Shown here one piece after another: positions 40,339-57,549 of a DNA stretch of 64,000 bases. Below the pieces are notes generated by a model. It was not told the DNA's origin. It saw only the letters and a program-made list of their open reading frames with translations, and made no database searches. Source of the DNA: Acipenser ruthenus (Eukaryota > Chordata > Actinopteri > Acipenseriformes > Acipenseridae); assembly GCF_902713425.1 (NCBI RefSeq), contig NC_081245.1, positions 785,608 to 849,607 of the forward strand, read 5' to 3'. Every line of letters begins with the position of its first letter. The stretch's first letter is position 1. Position numbers and translations under genes: made by a program.

Positions 40339-43300
40339 CTAGTGGACTTTCAAGGAACTTAAATATGTGAATCTCTTCCCACACTCAGTGCAGTGATGTG
40401 GTTTCTCTCCTGTGTGAACACGCTGGTCTGTTTTAAGATTTTGTAATATCTTGAAACTCCTCCCACACTCAGTACAGTGATAAGGTTTCTCTCCTGTGTG
40501 ACTGCGCTGATGTAATTGAAGACTTCCTAACTGTGTGAAACTCTTCCCGCAATCTGTGCAGTGATAAGGTTTCTCTCCTGTGTGAATGCGCTGGTGCGAT
40601 TTAAGATTTTGTAACAGCGTGAAACTCTTCCCGCACTCTGTGCAGTGATAAGGTTTCTCTCCTGTGTGAACATGCTGGTGTCTGTTAAGATTTTGTAACT
40701 GCGTGAAACTCCTCCCACACACTGTGCAGTGATAAGGTTTCTCTCCTGTGTGAATGCGCAGGTGTGATTGAAGACTTCCTAACTGTGTGAATTTCTTCTC
40801 GCACTCTGTGCAGTGATAAGGTTTTTCTCCTGTGTGAATGTGCTGATGGTTTTTAAGACTTTCTAATCGCGTGAAACTCCTCCCACAGTCAGTGCAGTGA
40901 TGAGGTTTCTCTCCTGTGTGAACACGCTGGTGGATTTTAAGCCTTGATAAATGATTGAAACTTTTCCCACAATCAGCACAGGAAAATGGTGTCCCTCTTG
41001 TGTGATTCCCTTTAGCAGCTAGGGAAAAAAAAGAGAAGAGACAAAGGTTATTGTACAGCATTCTTACACATTCACTCTTATGCAGGGCTTTCCCTCATAA
41101 CCATGACCAACTCCTAGAGTGAACTGAATACTGCCAAACACTCTTAATATCACTCCTGTTAATACCAGCCTCCTTTTATCATCATCACATTGGATATAAT
41201 GGGTGTCAATAAGTACAAATGCTTGAGGATATTACTTTGATTATCAACACTCGCAGTTAATATCACTCACATTTCCCAGTCATTGATTTCCACCCCACTT
41301 AACATCACTTTGAGGAATAATAGTATAAGATCAGGTTTACATGCAAGTGCTGTATTGGATTTGGCATCCCTCAGTGATGAGACATGTGATCCCAGTGTAA
41401 TAGAAATGTTACAGAAAATAGAACTGACTCGACATAATGTACTGCCATAACCTTGCTCACATAACCTTGTATGATTTGCTAAAGATAAGGAACCGCAAGA
41501 TGCCTACACTGCAGCTGCGGCTGTGAGAAAAAAGGATGAGCCAGACGTGTCTTTTTACACGTATACCCAAACTACCCATCCTTTTTATCTGCTTGCTTAG
41601 TTTTATGCCAAGTATGCATAGTTATAAGTTTTCTCTTATATGCTAATACCTGAATCATCATTGGCTAACCCTCTGCCTTGCTGACAGTTTTAAGGTATAT
41701 AAGAAACTGATCTAACTCTGTATGTTGGAACACTGCTCGATGATTATCTAGCACCCTGTGTGTTGAGAGTGTTTTCAGTTTGCAAACTTAAGAAATAAAG
41801 GCCTGTGTGTTTGGAACTCGCAGTCTCTCTTCCTTTTATTAGAACCACTATAAAGCTGTGGGAGCAGCACAACTGCAAACAGTCTACCAGAAACAGGGAA
41901 AGGCAAAGATCCAACAGCATTCGAAACAGGCATGATAGTGGGTGCACATCTAGCAGGGTCACAGCAGCAAGGATAGTTATGTTGAAAGCCACTGATGTAG
42001 TGTTTGGGCAGCCACTCTAGCTTAAATTGAGGTGAATTTTCAGCACACTTCTAGAGTTTAGTAACCAGTTTTTGCAAGATTAATAGTCAGCTTAATGTGT
42101 CTTGTTTTGTATAATTACCTCCAAATCCCACTTCACATTCAGGTGGACAATCATCACACAGGCTGGATCCCAGCTGGTTGTTCTCCTCAAGTGTACAGAC
42201 ATTATTTTCAGTAGGAACTTCCTCTGCGATGGGGACACATTCCTGTCCTATGAATTCCTGTTTAATAGGAACGCATTCCAGTCGAGGGACCTCTTCATCT
42301 TTAACACATGTCAGCTCTGTAACCTGCTTTAGACTTGCACACCACTCCTGGTCAAAGGACTCCTCTTGTGTGTGAACTGCTTCTATCCTTGGACCCTCCT
42401 GTGCTTCAGATTTAGGCACAGCATGGCTCTCTGTGGGATCTGTGTGAAAGAAAATTGTACAAAATTATAACTCTTACTTATTAGCCAGGTTCCTCTACAA
42501 AGCCAGCCCCTTGTCAGAATTCTACTGAGAGATGTCATTACACTGAAACAATTCATGAGGTGTTTTTTTTTTATTTTACTTAAAGCTAAGGAGAACAGTG
42601 AGTAAGGAATACAGTGAGTATCCTCTACTAACACAACCAAGTGAATAAACTCTTTACACCCAGGAGCTTGACAGTGGAAGTGGACAGCGAGCTACCAGGA
42701 AGACAAAGGCCAGCCCTGCAGGTGTCTGCTTGAGCTCACTGGGCTCCTGGCCAATAGATACAAATCATGAATGATGACCTCTAGAGACTTCTACTTTTCC
42801 AGACACCACAGGATGGAGAGCTGGGAATGAGGCTGGATCCAACATTGCTTCTAAAGTATTTGTGGGAGAAGGGTGATCAATTAGCTGTACAACCGAGGTC
42901 CTATTGTAAGTGACTGTGCAGCAGCAGTTGTGATGCATAGTTCAAATTTTGTAAAAACACGTCATTTTGTTATTATTGTTGACAGCCTGGATGGGGTTAA
43001 AATGCCCCATCCAGATAAAACCGTGAGAATGCGAGGTCAACAGCGAGTGATTATTGACAGACTGGCTGTCGACCACGCGTATGAGAAAGCCTGTGCAGAA
43101 CGTGGTCGAGGGGTAAATTAGGTAACTGACAGCCAGTTGGCTGAACGGGGGTTGGGGTGTGCAGGAGTGGAGAACTGGAGCACAGAGAGGAGGTAAAAGA
43201 AGAAATTAAAGAAACAATTGCTACGCGTGCTGGTTCAACACCAGCATGACACTTGTTTTAGTCAGTGGTGTGTGATCGCGTTTAGTAAAAATACCCTGAA

Positions 43301-45062
43301 TATTTATTTTTTCCCAAATTACCCTTTGTGTTTTTTCATAATGAAAGTTGATGGTGTTTTTAAATTAAATTTTTTTGTATACCATTTTATTTTTACAATT
43401 ACCTATATTTTATTTTTGTAACAATTATTATTATTATTATTATTTCTTAGCAGACGCCCTTATCCAGGGCGACTTACAATTGTTACAAGATATCACATTA
43501 TTTTTACATACAATTACCCATTGATTCAGTTGGGTTTTTACTGGAGCAATCTAGGTAAAGTACCTTGCTCAAGGGTACAGCAGCAGTGTCCCCCACCTGG
43601 GATTGAACCCACAACCCTCCGGTCAAGAGTCCAGAGCCCTAACCACTACGCCACACTGCTGCCCAATTAGTGTGTGAATCACTCAGAAAACATTGATTTG
43701 TGTTTGTTTGAATTAAAATTTTTATTTTTATTAGAGAGCTCCCCTAAATCCCTTGTTTAGAAAGATGCAGGGTATTAATGCTTGTGAAAGAGTAGCCGTC
43801 TGCTGTGCATTCACTGCTGAGTGACAGGCAGGAGAGCGAGACGGAGGTTGAAATTGATACGCCCTCCTGCAGGCGAACAGGATTTATTTACATATTAAGA
43901 ACATACTGAACAGATCACCTGACACTACCAGCAATGGCAGCACACGGAGCACTTTGGTAGGATCTCCAATCTCTGAACTTATCTTCTCTGCTCAATAATA
44001 AACTAACGTTGCTGAAGAGCTTGATCATGGAGGATATGTGATGGGCGGACACGTGACAGATTACAGTATTTCTTTTTTGTTGTTTTATGAATGAGTATGA
44101 AATCGCCTTAGTGCCCTTGGGTTGGATTTATGTTTGGTCTTTTTTGCCCCCTGAATGCTCACGCCCAATGAAGGCAACGTTGCCTTGCCCTTCAAGACCT
44201 TAACTTCTTGCCCTGGGTATTGCCCTGTTTTATTGTGGCAGTGTGTTGTGTCTGAAAATATATCTGCAGGCAGCAGTCAAATCAAACATGAAAACCCAAT
44301 GTGCTGCTTTATATTGATATCAAAGCTCACAAATCATTATCCTAACCCTCTGCAATACGGTTTGTTAAAGTCTCAGTGGGGCTATAGGTTTGTTTAATTT
44401 ACTAGCCAGAGTTTACTCTATAGAAGATATCTCTTTACAAGAAGAAGAGCCATTTAAGACTCCTAATTAAACTGGTTAAGATTTATAGACTAATCCTTTC
44501 TTGCAGTTCATAGAATACCCATTTAAATCTTCATTAGGCTAGGTGAGATATACAAACATAGCCTAGTAATTTCCTATACTCTTATAATTAATTAGACTGC
44601 CTAATATTAGGACAGTGGAGTCGAGTTATTAACAGCACTCATAATAAGCACTTTAAAATGTCTGGCGAGAAATTCTAACTAAGACCTCATCAATAAAATT
44701 GACCAAGCAACATCATCAAAAAGATCAACCTTACCTTGAAATAACCCCTGGTTCTCGTTCCTCTGAAAGTCTTGTTCATTGCAGTCGGGGTTCATGTTTC
44801 TGAGAGGTTGTTTAATGTCTGCATCTGCAGCGTTCATGCATTCCCGCACTGCTTTCAACTCGCTCTCTGATATTTCCAATCTCAGCTTCAGACTTTCATT
44901 CTCTTTCTCCTTTCCAGCCATTTCCATTCGGAATTCAGTGAATTTGCCGCCGACAACTTCTGTGATTTGGCACAAGACGGTGTCTACAGCCGCTTTCACT
45001 GCGTGCTCGATGGTAGAGGCGAGCTCGTCTTGAAAGAACGACACGGAGACGCTGACGTCCAT
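40339..45062 (-). CDS. C2H2 zinc-finger protein, gene D (8 fingers, last one cut short)
   Basis: Exons: 45062-44735, 42439-42119, 41018-40339 (328, 321, 680 nt; phase 1), 442 aa. Leader as in A; exon 2 has substitutions KQEFIGQEC and ECEVGFGG. Fingers 1-6 are intact. Finger 7 reads [13 protein letters not shown], so the first zinc-binding His is Asp and the finger should not fold normally. Finger 8 ends at YLSSLKVH because a CAG codon kept in B, C and E is TAG here (40341-40339), removing the second His. The poly(A) signal has also changed from AATAAA to TATAAA near 40104-40109. The gene may still work with six fingers, or may be early in decay. Confidence 0.82.
41396..41843. mobile_element. 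Solo LTR of a retrovirus-like element in intron 2 of gene D
   Basis: About 448 bases starting TGTAATAG. It contains a TATA-like GGTATATAAG and a poly(A) signal AATAAAGG about 45 bases before the right end, the usual LTR order on the plus strand. Units B, C and E lack it at the same site, so it entered after the array formed and is young. No internal region remains. The exact right end and target duplication are unclear. Confidence 0.65.
43426..43664 (-). mobile_element. tRNA-headed SINE, site 1 of unit D
   Basis: Orthologue of 16186-16424, in intron 1 of gene D, with CAATT on its right. Confidence 0.88.
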
Positions 45063-45445
45063 CTTCATTTGTACCCAACCTAAAATACTTTAAACAGCAG
45101 ATAATACAATTCTGTGAAACCTGTAGGGCTGCAGCCCTCTCTTCTGCATAAGCAAAACAACCTTTTCTATCTCCTGTACTGAAATGGAGCGTCACAAGCA
45201 GTGGGCGTGTCTGGTTGGAACCATTGGCTGTAGAAACTCTAATCCCAGCCTGATTGGCTGCTGGCCTCCCTGTCGAACCCAAGGGAGGTTTTGAAGCTGG
45301 ATCCCGGGGTTCTCCATGTGGGCTCTTACTGGCGTTGTGTTTTCAATGCAATGTCCTGTGGAGGATCCGAAATGGCGCCAGTTTAGTTTCTCTGCTTTGT
45401 ACTCCAAAACCGCTTCGACTGTGTGAGTCATTGCATTGCGCTTGA
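45063..45445 (-). promoter_or_regulatory. Promoter block of gene D
   Basis: Same elements as in A and C (YY1-like, two CCAAT boxes, CACGCCCAC). Confidence 0.6.
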
Positions 45446-45629
45446 TTTGTTAATAGAGTCGACTGTTTGTTTATATGAATGGTTTTAGTTATAGTGGCGG
45501 TTTAGAGGTGAAGGGGGAGACTTGAGACAGATTAACAAAACAACAACAATAATTTATGCGCCGATGGAAGAGAGAGAGAGCGTAAACAACTGAATTTATC
45601 GGAATTTAATTCACATTATTAGACACATC

Positions 45630-46249
45630 ATTATTTATTAGCAGACGCCCTTATCCAGGGTGACTTACAATTGTTACAAGATATCACATTATTTGTTACA
45701 TACAATTACCCATTTATACAGTTGGGTTTTTACTGGAGCAATCTAGGTAAAGTACCTTGCTCAAGGGTACAGCATCAGTGTCCCCCACCTGGGATTGAAC
45801 CCACGACTCTCTGGTCAAGAGTCCAGAGCTCTAACCACTACTCCACACTGGTCCACAACTTTAAAATGGAATTTGAAAACTGAACTGCACAAACATGAAG
45901 TTTTAATTTCAATTACACACACCTGTCAACTTTTCAAAATACAAAATCGGGGGTGTGTGGTGCAGTCCGTGATATATATATATATATAGTTTTTACTGTT
46001 TCCCCAGTAGAGTTGCGGGGTTGCAGGTGCGCAGCTAACTATGTGAATTTAACTCGCGCTGAATGCATGCCTGCACAGGGCTCCGCTGGGTCCTAAACCC
46101 TGCTCGGTACAGGCGGGGATTGCAGTAACCACACACCGGACACGACTCTTGTAGACATTGGAGGTTTGCTGACATGAGGGGGTTAAACAGTAGAGTTTTG
46201 ACCAAAATACCGGAGACTCCCGGTGAATACGGGAGAGTTGACAGGTGTG
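45630..46249. mobile_element. SINE site 2 (45630-45854) and TIR MITE (45917-46249) of unit D
   Basis: Same pair as in A and C. The internal TA tract is short here, like A. Confidence 0.8.
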
Positions 46250-49200
46250 ATTGCATTTAAATCTGCAGGAGACCGCTTTGATACCAGTCTGAATGAAGTT
46301 TTTTTGATAGTGGACATTCGCTGTGATTCTCAACTGCCAGGCATAAGGGAACAATAGAGTTATAGCACCCGCTTCAACCCGTGCTACAAAAAAACTAAAC
46401 ACAGGAATTGTTAATAATTTACAAGGTATACTCTTTGTATTTTGCTAAACAAAAGAGGTACGGTTATCAGTTACTTTTGTTTAGCAAGCTGGCATTGTAA
46501 ATGAAACATGGTGAGGTATAATTCTGTACCAGCCAGAGGCTAAAGGGTTAATTGTACCCTGGCATGTTTTAGTTTCTTTTGTTTATCAAGGTACATCTTC
46601 AGACTGGTCACTTTGATGCAGGTGTACCAGAGGTGTGCCGTGTGTAGGACGGTGTTCAAATGCAATTTTAGATTTCAACAAACAAAATCCAGAGTCGATT
46701 ATTCAATTTAGGGTTTACCTAACTAAAAACATATCTGAAATCAAAATGCCCACTGGTAAATCCATCTCCGTTACATATGTGAGCAGGAGGATGATGGGAA
46801 ATGTAGTTCTGAGAGGTCCATGCGGGTACATGGGAAGCCATCTTGAGGCAGGGAATGCAATTTAAAAGTTAAAAAAGTGGTCAAAATGTAAAAAATTAAA
46901 ACAATACACACACCTTACGTAAACAGTTGTAGCAACACGTGGGAACATGTAACACAATAAAATAAAAAGGTCCTCATGTGCCCTTTAATTTCCTGCAAGG
47001 GGTGAAAGTGCTATTGTAATGGTGTTTCTGTAAGTTTCAGTAGTTGGACGTGTACAAAAGTAGCTGACAGCAGATACATGGACGTTAAAATCGTGATATA
47101 ATAATTGGATTGTGAGGGAACTTGCAAATAAATTACCTACCTGCTTGGAACATCATACTGTTAGTTGGATGGGGACATATTTATTTGCATGTAAATCATT
47201 ATATTATGTGCAGATTGGAGAGAAGTTTTAGGCTACCAATAATCAGCATAATAATTAGAATTAACAGTAGAAGACGCTGAACTGGAGAATGCTGCCAATC
47301 TCTCTGTTGGGTAGATTTTCTCTGGAAGGGTCCCAGCCCAGAATAAAGAAAAGGAGACTCTCACTCTCTGAACCAGGAGAGCTACCCTTGCCTGTTCTTG
47401 AGAAATATTATGTGGCTGCAAGCTATGTTCTGTGAAATACTGGATTTTTGAAAATGTTAATGCCGGATGTACCCACATGAAAACCATTTGGAAAACAACC
47501 TGACTATTCACTCCTCACTGGTCCCAGAAAAAAATGTTTAAGCAATACATTTTACATACTATTTAAATACATTAAATGTCTGGTATATTGTTTTAAAATG
47601 TTTCGGATTAGACCATGCTTATTTAAAACTGGAGGGTATTCCGTCCACAAAATAGAAAAAGCTTGGTATCAACACTGCAGGACATCTCTCAGAACGACAC
47701 ACTGTCCTTTCACACAGCACAGTCAGTACAGTACAGTATAGCAAAGGAACTCTTTCAGTTCTTTCAAATAAGACAAGTTCTCAAAATGATCACACTATAG
47801 CCTACACACTGATAGCATATGTGCAATCGAATAAATATGATTGAGGCATGCTGAGCTGTAAAAAAATACCATGAAACTGCAGGGTGCAAATAAAAACGAG
47901 AGTGTAACAAATGGACAATATTAGCCTAACACTTGTGCCCTTTTTACATGCAATATAGTACCCCAAAATTAGTTTCCAAAAAAATTATAAAGACCATACA
48001 GACATCACAGAAATTAGAAACAAGCAATACAATTAATAATACAAAATTAACAAGACAAAATGTATGCAATACAATAAAGAATAGGCTTTATATTATAGCC
48101 TATTAAAAACAGGTGTGTGGTGTCTTTGTAAACGCTGATATTACGTTAAACAACTTTCGCTTTGTATTATAAGCTTTCACAATTATTTTCAGGAAATCGA
48201 GAGATCTTGCTAGGAACTCAGGATCGATGAGAGAGGCAGTGTCTGCTAGGTGCTGTTTTTTTATCGAGTTGTCGGACAGTGTAGTTGGTGAGTTTTGGAA
48301 GGAAAAATAACAAAGTCAGCTATAGTACTCATTTTTACTTCGTTTATTTTAGAAATGTCATAACTGAATCAACACGTTATGTGAGAACATTCTTTCAAAA
48401 AAACTAAAATGCAATCACCTTTTAAAAACGAGTCGCCACGTCAATTTCAGTCCTCGATGCCGCTTGTCAGATTCAGCAGGCTACTGTTTAGCCAGAGACA
48501 CAGTACAAGGAAAAAATGCATCGGGAACATTAAACGACGAAGCAAGAAATGTCTGCTCTAGTGCCCTGGGGTTTGAGATCTCTCCTCTAAATTACTGCAG
48601 GAAAAGAACATAACAAAACGTGCTGTGGCTTTTCTGTTCCGTACCACATCATGGATTGTTATTGCTGTGTTACCTGTTTGATAATGTGGGCAATAATCCT
48701 TCCCCTATCAGTGCACTAGAGCAGACATTTTGAAAAGAGCTTTGAAACAGACTTTAAAGTTGTCAGTGTAAAAAGTTGTCAGGATGTTAACAATGAAAAG
48801 GAAAATGACAGATACATTATTTAAACCGTTCTAGCAACCCTGCTTATTCTTTAACGTTTGCAGGACCAAATGTACATGTAAATACCCTGAAATTCAGACA
48901 ATGTTTTCATTGTTAAATGTATGCTATTTGAATAGGTCTTCAGGGTTCAACTGACTGAATTATGAGTCACATTTCTTCTTCACAATTTGCTGTGTTCTGT
49001 GGCCCGAGGCATGCAGTGCGCTGTCCCGAGGACAGTACAGGTCAGTGAGTCTTGTGTCCTGTGCTGTCCTGACTCTGCTGAGTCTTGTGTCCTGTGCTGT
49101 CCTGACTGTGCTGAGTCTTGTGTCCTGTGGCAGTGCCCTGGCTCTCTCCTGAATGTCTGGTGTAGGTTCTGTATACTTTGCCAGAGTCTTGGCTCAAATC

Positions 49201-49771
49201 CATATCTTAGAACAGATATTTGTATTACTATAACCTGCATTAAAATTTCATCAATTAGGCAATTAATCACCAATTTACTTTTTTTTGTAATTGGCACACA
49301 ATTCCAATCATATGCAACTGTAAATAATAACATTTCAAATTGGAAACTTTAAATACGGTGCTGAACAGTGAACTTATGAGAATCTGAGAATGTAGTGTTT
49401 AGAAATACAAGATTGGGAAACAACACATACTTCGTATATTGCAACAGGTAGCCAACATTTCTGGAGCAAAATAGTTTTTATGGGTGTGATTCGCCAAATA
49501 TTTTGGTCGCAAATATTTATGGCTTTACAGTATTAATGGCGATCAGACATTGTATCATTGTTAGTAGTTATTTCTGACATGTATTCGTTGATTGGTTGCA
49601 ATTGTAGTGTTGCAAAGTTCTGTTACTGTATGTAAAGTGTGACTGGATAGTCAGATTATCATGAGCATTTAAACACTCCCCCCCCCCCCCCTCACCAGTA
49701 CTCACATCTTGAGCGCCCTGTAGCCCCCCCCCCCCATGGTTTAGACTGTCATTGAGTACCCCCTGGTATAC
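46250..49771. other. Intergenic spacer of unit D
   Basis: Near copy of the other spacers, with a ZNF143-like motif near 46792 and the 33-bp minisatellite at about 49040-49140. No gene recognised. Confidence 0.55.
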
Positions 49772-50599
49772 TGTGTGCAAGGCTTTTCAATAAGTTATTT
49801 TCTTTGTTTATTTCGGATTCATTTCACACAAGGAAAACAACATATTATAAAGGGAATATTTCAGTTTTTGGAGTAATTCTTTAAAATGGTCCTTGTAAAG
49901 CAGAATATGGAGATGACTTCTCCAGTGAGTTGTACACTACAATTTAAGACGATGTCCCGTTGTGTGTCCCCTAGATGTAATCTAAAATAAAACAATTAAA
50001 ACAAAATTAATTATTTGAATAGAAATTCCAAAAGTGGCTATTTTTAAGGTAAGCACCTTTGGCATTCATTCTCAGGTTACTGAGAAAAATCAATTTTTCC
50101 ATTTCCATTGTGAAACTGTTTATGGGGGAGGGGGGTGGCATTATATTGCTATCAGTCTGTCAACAACAAAACTATGTTTGAGGTAAGAAATTCAGAATTG
50201 ACCAAAGCTTATCATTGACTTGACGGCTGGTGACTTGCAGACGGAATTACAATCCATTTCATAGATTACTAAAGTGACGTGACAAAACCAGAATGGTCAG
50301 CAAGATGGGGTCGCTCATATTTTCCATCCAAGAGTGTTGATCTGAAGGGATTAGCAGTAACTCTATTTATCAAGCAACTTTATTATTTTGCTTACAGTAA
50401 ATATCTTTGTATTTTAGTCAAATTTACTCCTGGTGTTCAGGTGTCCAAGTGTCTAAGATTCTATTAATTATCTTGTGTACTTCAAGACCCAGTAACTGAC
50501 ATTCAGAGAAGGGACAGGGCGTCACTCGTGTGAATTTTCTGGTGTTTAAGGTTTGATAAGTGACTGAAACATTTCAGACATTCACAACATTGATAAGAT

Positions 50600-54713
<4,114 letters not shown>

Positions 54714-55440
54714 CTTCACTGGTTTCAGTGTGAGACTCGAGTAGCAGAATCCTCTTTGAGTTTAATTTAATATTTATTTAAATAGAATTAACAGTCATAT
54801 AAAATCATCACTTCTAGTGTGATAAAGAAAACAAACAAGAGACTCGTCTTACTTTGCAAGGAGTAACTTTTACCATCATGTATAGCTTGAACTTAAAGCG
54901 CGTTTGTTTTCTCAGTAAAAAATCACATCGACAAGTTAAACATCTGTGTGTACAGCTGACACGCTCCACTCTGTCTGAGTGCTTAAATAAAAACACAAAG
55001 GGGACTCTGTTTCAGAACTCAATGCAGGCAGTAAACGAACAAAACAAATAATATCAATCAGCGAAACATTTGTACCCAACCTAAAATACTTTAAACAGCA
55101 GATAATACAATTCTGTAAAACCTGTAGGGCTGCAGCCCTCTCTTCAGCATAAGCAAAACAACCTTTTCTATCTCCTGTACTGAAATGGAGCGTCACAAGC
55201 AGTGGGCGTGTCTGGTTGGAACCATTGGCTGTAGAAACTCTAATCCCAGCCTGATTGGCTGCTGGCCTCCCTGTCGAACCCAAGGGAGGTTTTGAAGCTG
55301 GATCCCGGGGTTCTCCATGTGGGCTCTTACTGGCGTTGTGTTTTCCATTGCAATGTCCTGTGGAGGATCCGAAATGGCGCCAGTTTAGTTTCTCTGCTTT
55401 GTACTCCAAAACTCCTTCGAGTGTGTGAGTCATTGCATCG
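54714..55440 (-). promoter_or_regulatory. 5' UTR and promoter block of gene E
   Basis: Nearest the ATG is the E/F-specific leader (AAACTCAAAGAGGAT, CTACTCGAGTCTC). Upstream lie the CACGCCCAC, two CCAAT boxes and the YY1-like AAATGGCGCC shared with A, C and D. Confidence 0.6.
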
Positions 55441-55484
55441 CGCTTGATTTGTTAATAGAGTCGACTGTTTTTTTTTATATAACA

Positions 55485-55841
55485 ACATTAGAACATAAGA
55501 AAGTTTACAAACGAGAGGAGGCCATTCAGCCCATCTTGCTCGTTTGGTTGTTAGTAGCTTATTGATCCCAGAATCTCATCAAGCAGCTTCTTGGAGGATC
55601 CCAGGGTGTCAGCTTCAACAACATTACTTGGCAGTTGGTTCCAGACCCTCACAGTTCTCTGTGCAAAAAAGTGCCTCCTATTTTCTGTTCTGAATGCCCC
55701 TTTATCTAATCTCCATTTGTGACCCCTGGTCCTTGTTTCTTTTTTCAGGTCAAAAAAAGTCCCCTAGGTCGACATTGTCTATACCTTTTAGGATTTTGAA
55801 TGCTTGAATCTGATCACCGCATAATCTTCTTTGTTCAAGAT
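55485..55841 (-). mobile_element. CR1-type LINE, 3' fragment
   Basis: Same family and terminal sequence as 3938-4577 (plus strand AACATAAGAAAGTTTACAAA onward), broken off after TTGTTCAAGA. It marks the point where similarity of E to A-D ends. Confidence 0.85.
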
Positions 55842-56700
55842 ACAAAGGTACACCTGGTGGTCCCTGGTACTTGAGATGAAAAGGCTGAAAACCACGGGTT
55901 TAAAGCAGTAGAACAATGAAAAAAATCATGGATTGTGACGTTATTTTCTTCTGTAATGCTAGTACACCCACACCTCATTATATCGCCCCTCGCTATACTG
56001 CGGGTTCAGATGCATCGCAGTCCTGGAGTTGGCACCCCATTTTTACAGTCTAACTGTGCATGCCTTAACTGCAAAACACAAAGGCATATATAGGCAATTT
56101 CACTTGTAATTACTGTTCGTTTTATTTTGTACTGCACATCACAAACAAATATACAACACAATTAAAAAACAAAATATCATACTGTTCTCATATACACGCG
56201 TATTGCACAAAAACACAAAGCAAATTAAATATCTACTTGCTGAAGCGGGTTTTATTTTAGCCGACAAAGTTTGCAGCAACGCACAAGCAAGTCACAGGGC
56301 AGTGACGTCAGATCCCTAGCAGCAAGCCTCCTACGTTGGGAATGGATTCTTTCAATGCAGCGGGTTTGTGCATTTGGAGAAAGGAAATGAATTGGAGAAT
56401 TCAGATGATGAGAAGCAAATACCCTCCTCTGTACGAATTAAGACGGTGCGCTGCTTTTTATACGAAAAATGATTAAAAGTGGGTTGTGTGGAAGATTTAT
56501 ATTGGACACTGACACCCCCGATAAAACGAGGGAGTGCTCGTACAGTATTTGTTTTTCCATGCGCCTCTCGCGGCCCTCGATATATATCAGATTTATACTG
56601 GACCCCGACACCTGTGATATGGCGAGTGGGTGTTGGATTAGCTGAGGTTTACAGTGTCGCCGGTGGCTGACATATTTCTCATCCCATCTCTTTCACAAAC
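55842..56700. repeat. Possible pogo-like MITE in the E-F spacer
   Basis: Left sequence near 55968 (CACCCACACCTCATTATATC) and right sequence near 56610-56637 (GATATGGCGAGTGGGTG) look like decayed inverted ends about 0.65 kb apart. Internal GCCCCTCGCTATACTGCGG recalls pogo/Tigger termini. No transposase and no confirmed target duplication. Confidence 0.3.
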
Positions 56701-57549
56701 ACTCCAATCCGTTAACAAATCAAACGAAACACAGTGAGTGCGTTCACGACACGTAGACTTTCGTCATTCTGCACAGGATCGGAGCAAGTAGCCAATGAAT
56801 TTTCAGAACCTTTGCAGAATCTGCGCAGACTTAGCAAACTCTGCCTCTGGTGAACGCACCCAAGGACTCGCAGCATCTTTGAAATACAAAGCACATTGAG
56901 CAAGCGCAGAGTACAAAGCAGTGGGAAGAAACTGGCGCCATTTCGATTGCAAACTGGACATTGCGTAGGAAACTCAACGTACTGGAGCCGACATGGCAGA
57001 CTCTGTCATCCAGTTACATTACATGCTCCTCCAATCGCGATCCCGCCTCGCTTCGCCATAGAAGCCAGCCATGCAGTCTCGCACGATTTTTGGAGTGTTT
57101 CTGCAGCCAATAGAACGCGACGATTCCAACCAGGCACGCCCACTGCTAGTGACGTCATCATTTCGTTGCGGGAAATTGAAACGTTGCTTTGTTTATGCTG
57201 GCGGGGTGAGGAGGAGGCGCACGTGAGAATTGCATTTTATCACCTGGGCTGTTTTAAATTATTAGGTTGGGTTAAAATAGTTCCTAATGATTTATATAGT
57301 TGTGTTCCTTTATTACCTGCATTGAGTTCTGAAACAAAGAGTCAATTTTCTTTTTTTTTCTTTTTTTATTTAAGAACTCAGACATAGTGGAGCGCGAAAG
57401 TTACTCCTTGGAAAAGTTAAACGAGTCAGTTGTTTTTCTTTATCACACCTGAAGTGCTGATTTTATATCTGTTAATGATAGTGAATAAATATTTAATTAA
57501 AGTCAAAGAGGATCCCGCTACTCGAGTCTCAAGCTAACAGTCAGTGAGG
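56700..57549 (+). promoter_or_regulatory. Promoter block and 5' UTR of gene F
   Basis: Inverted, diverged copy of the family promoter: starts with CCGTTAACAAATCAAACGA, then GGCGCCATTT (56934-56943), a CCAAT box (57107-57111), GGCACGCCCAC, and a perfect CRE TGACGTCA (57150-57157) that the A-E copies have lost (GTGACGCTCC). The leader shared with E follows, ending GTGAGG before the ATG. Confidence 0.6.

Larger units (their letters stand above)
39506..49771. repeat. Tandem zinc-finger unit D
   Basis: About 10.3 kb. It is longer than C because of more fingers and an LTR insertion in intron 2. SINE site 1 lies at 43426-43664, SINE site 2 at 45630-45854 and the MITE at 45917-46249. Confidence 0.85.
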
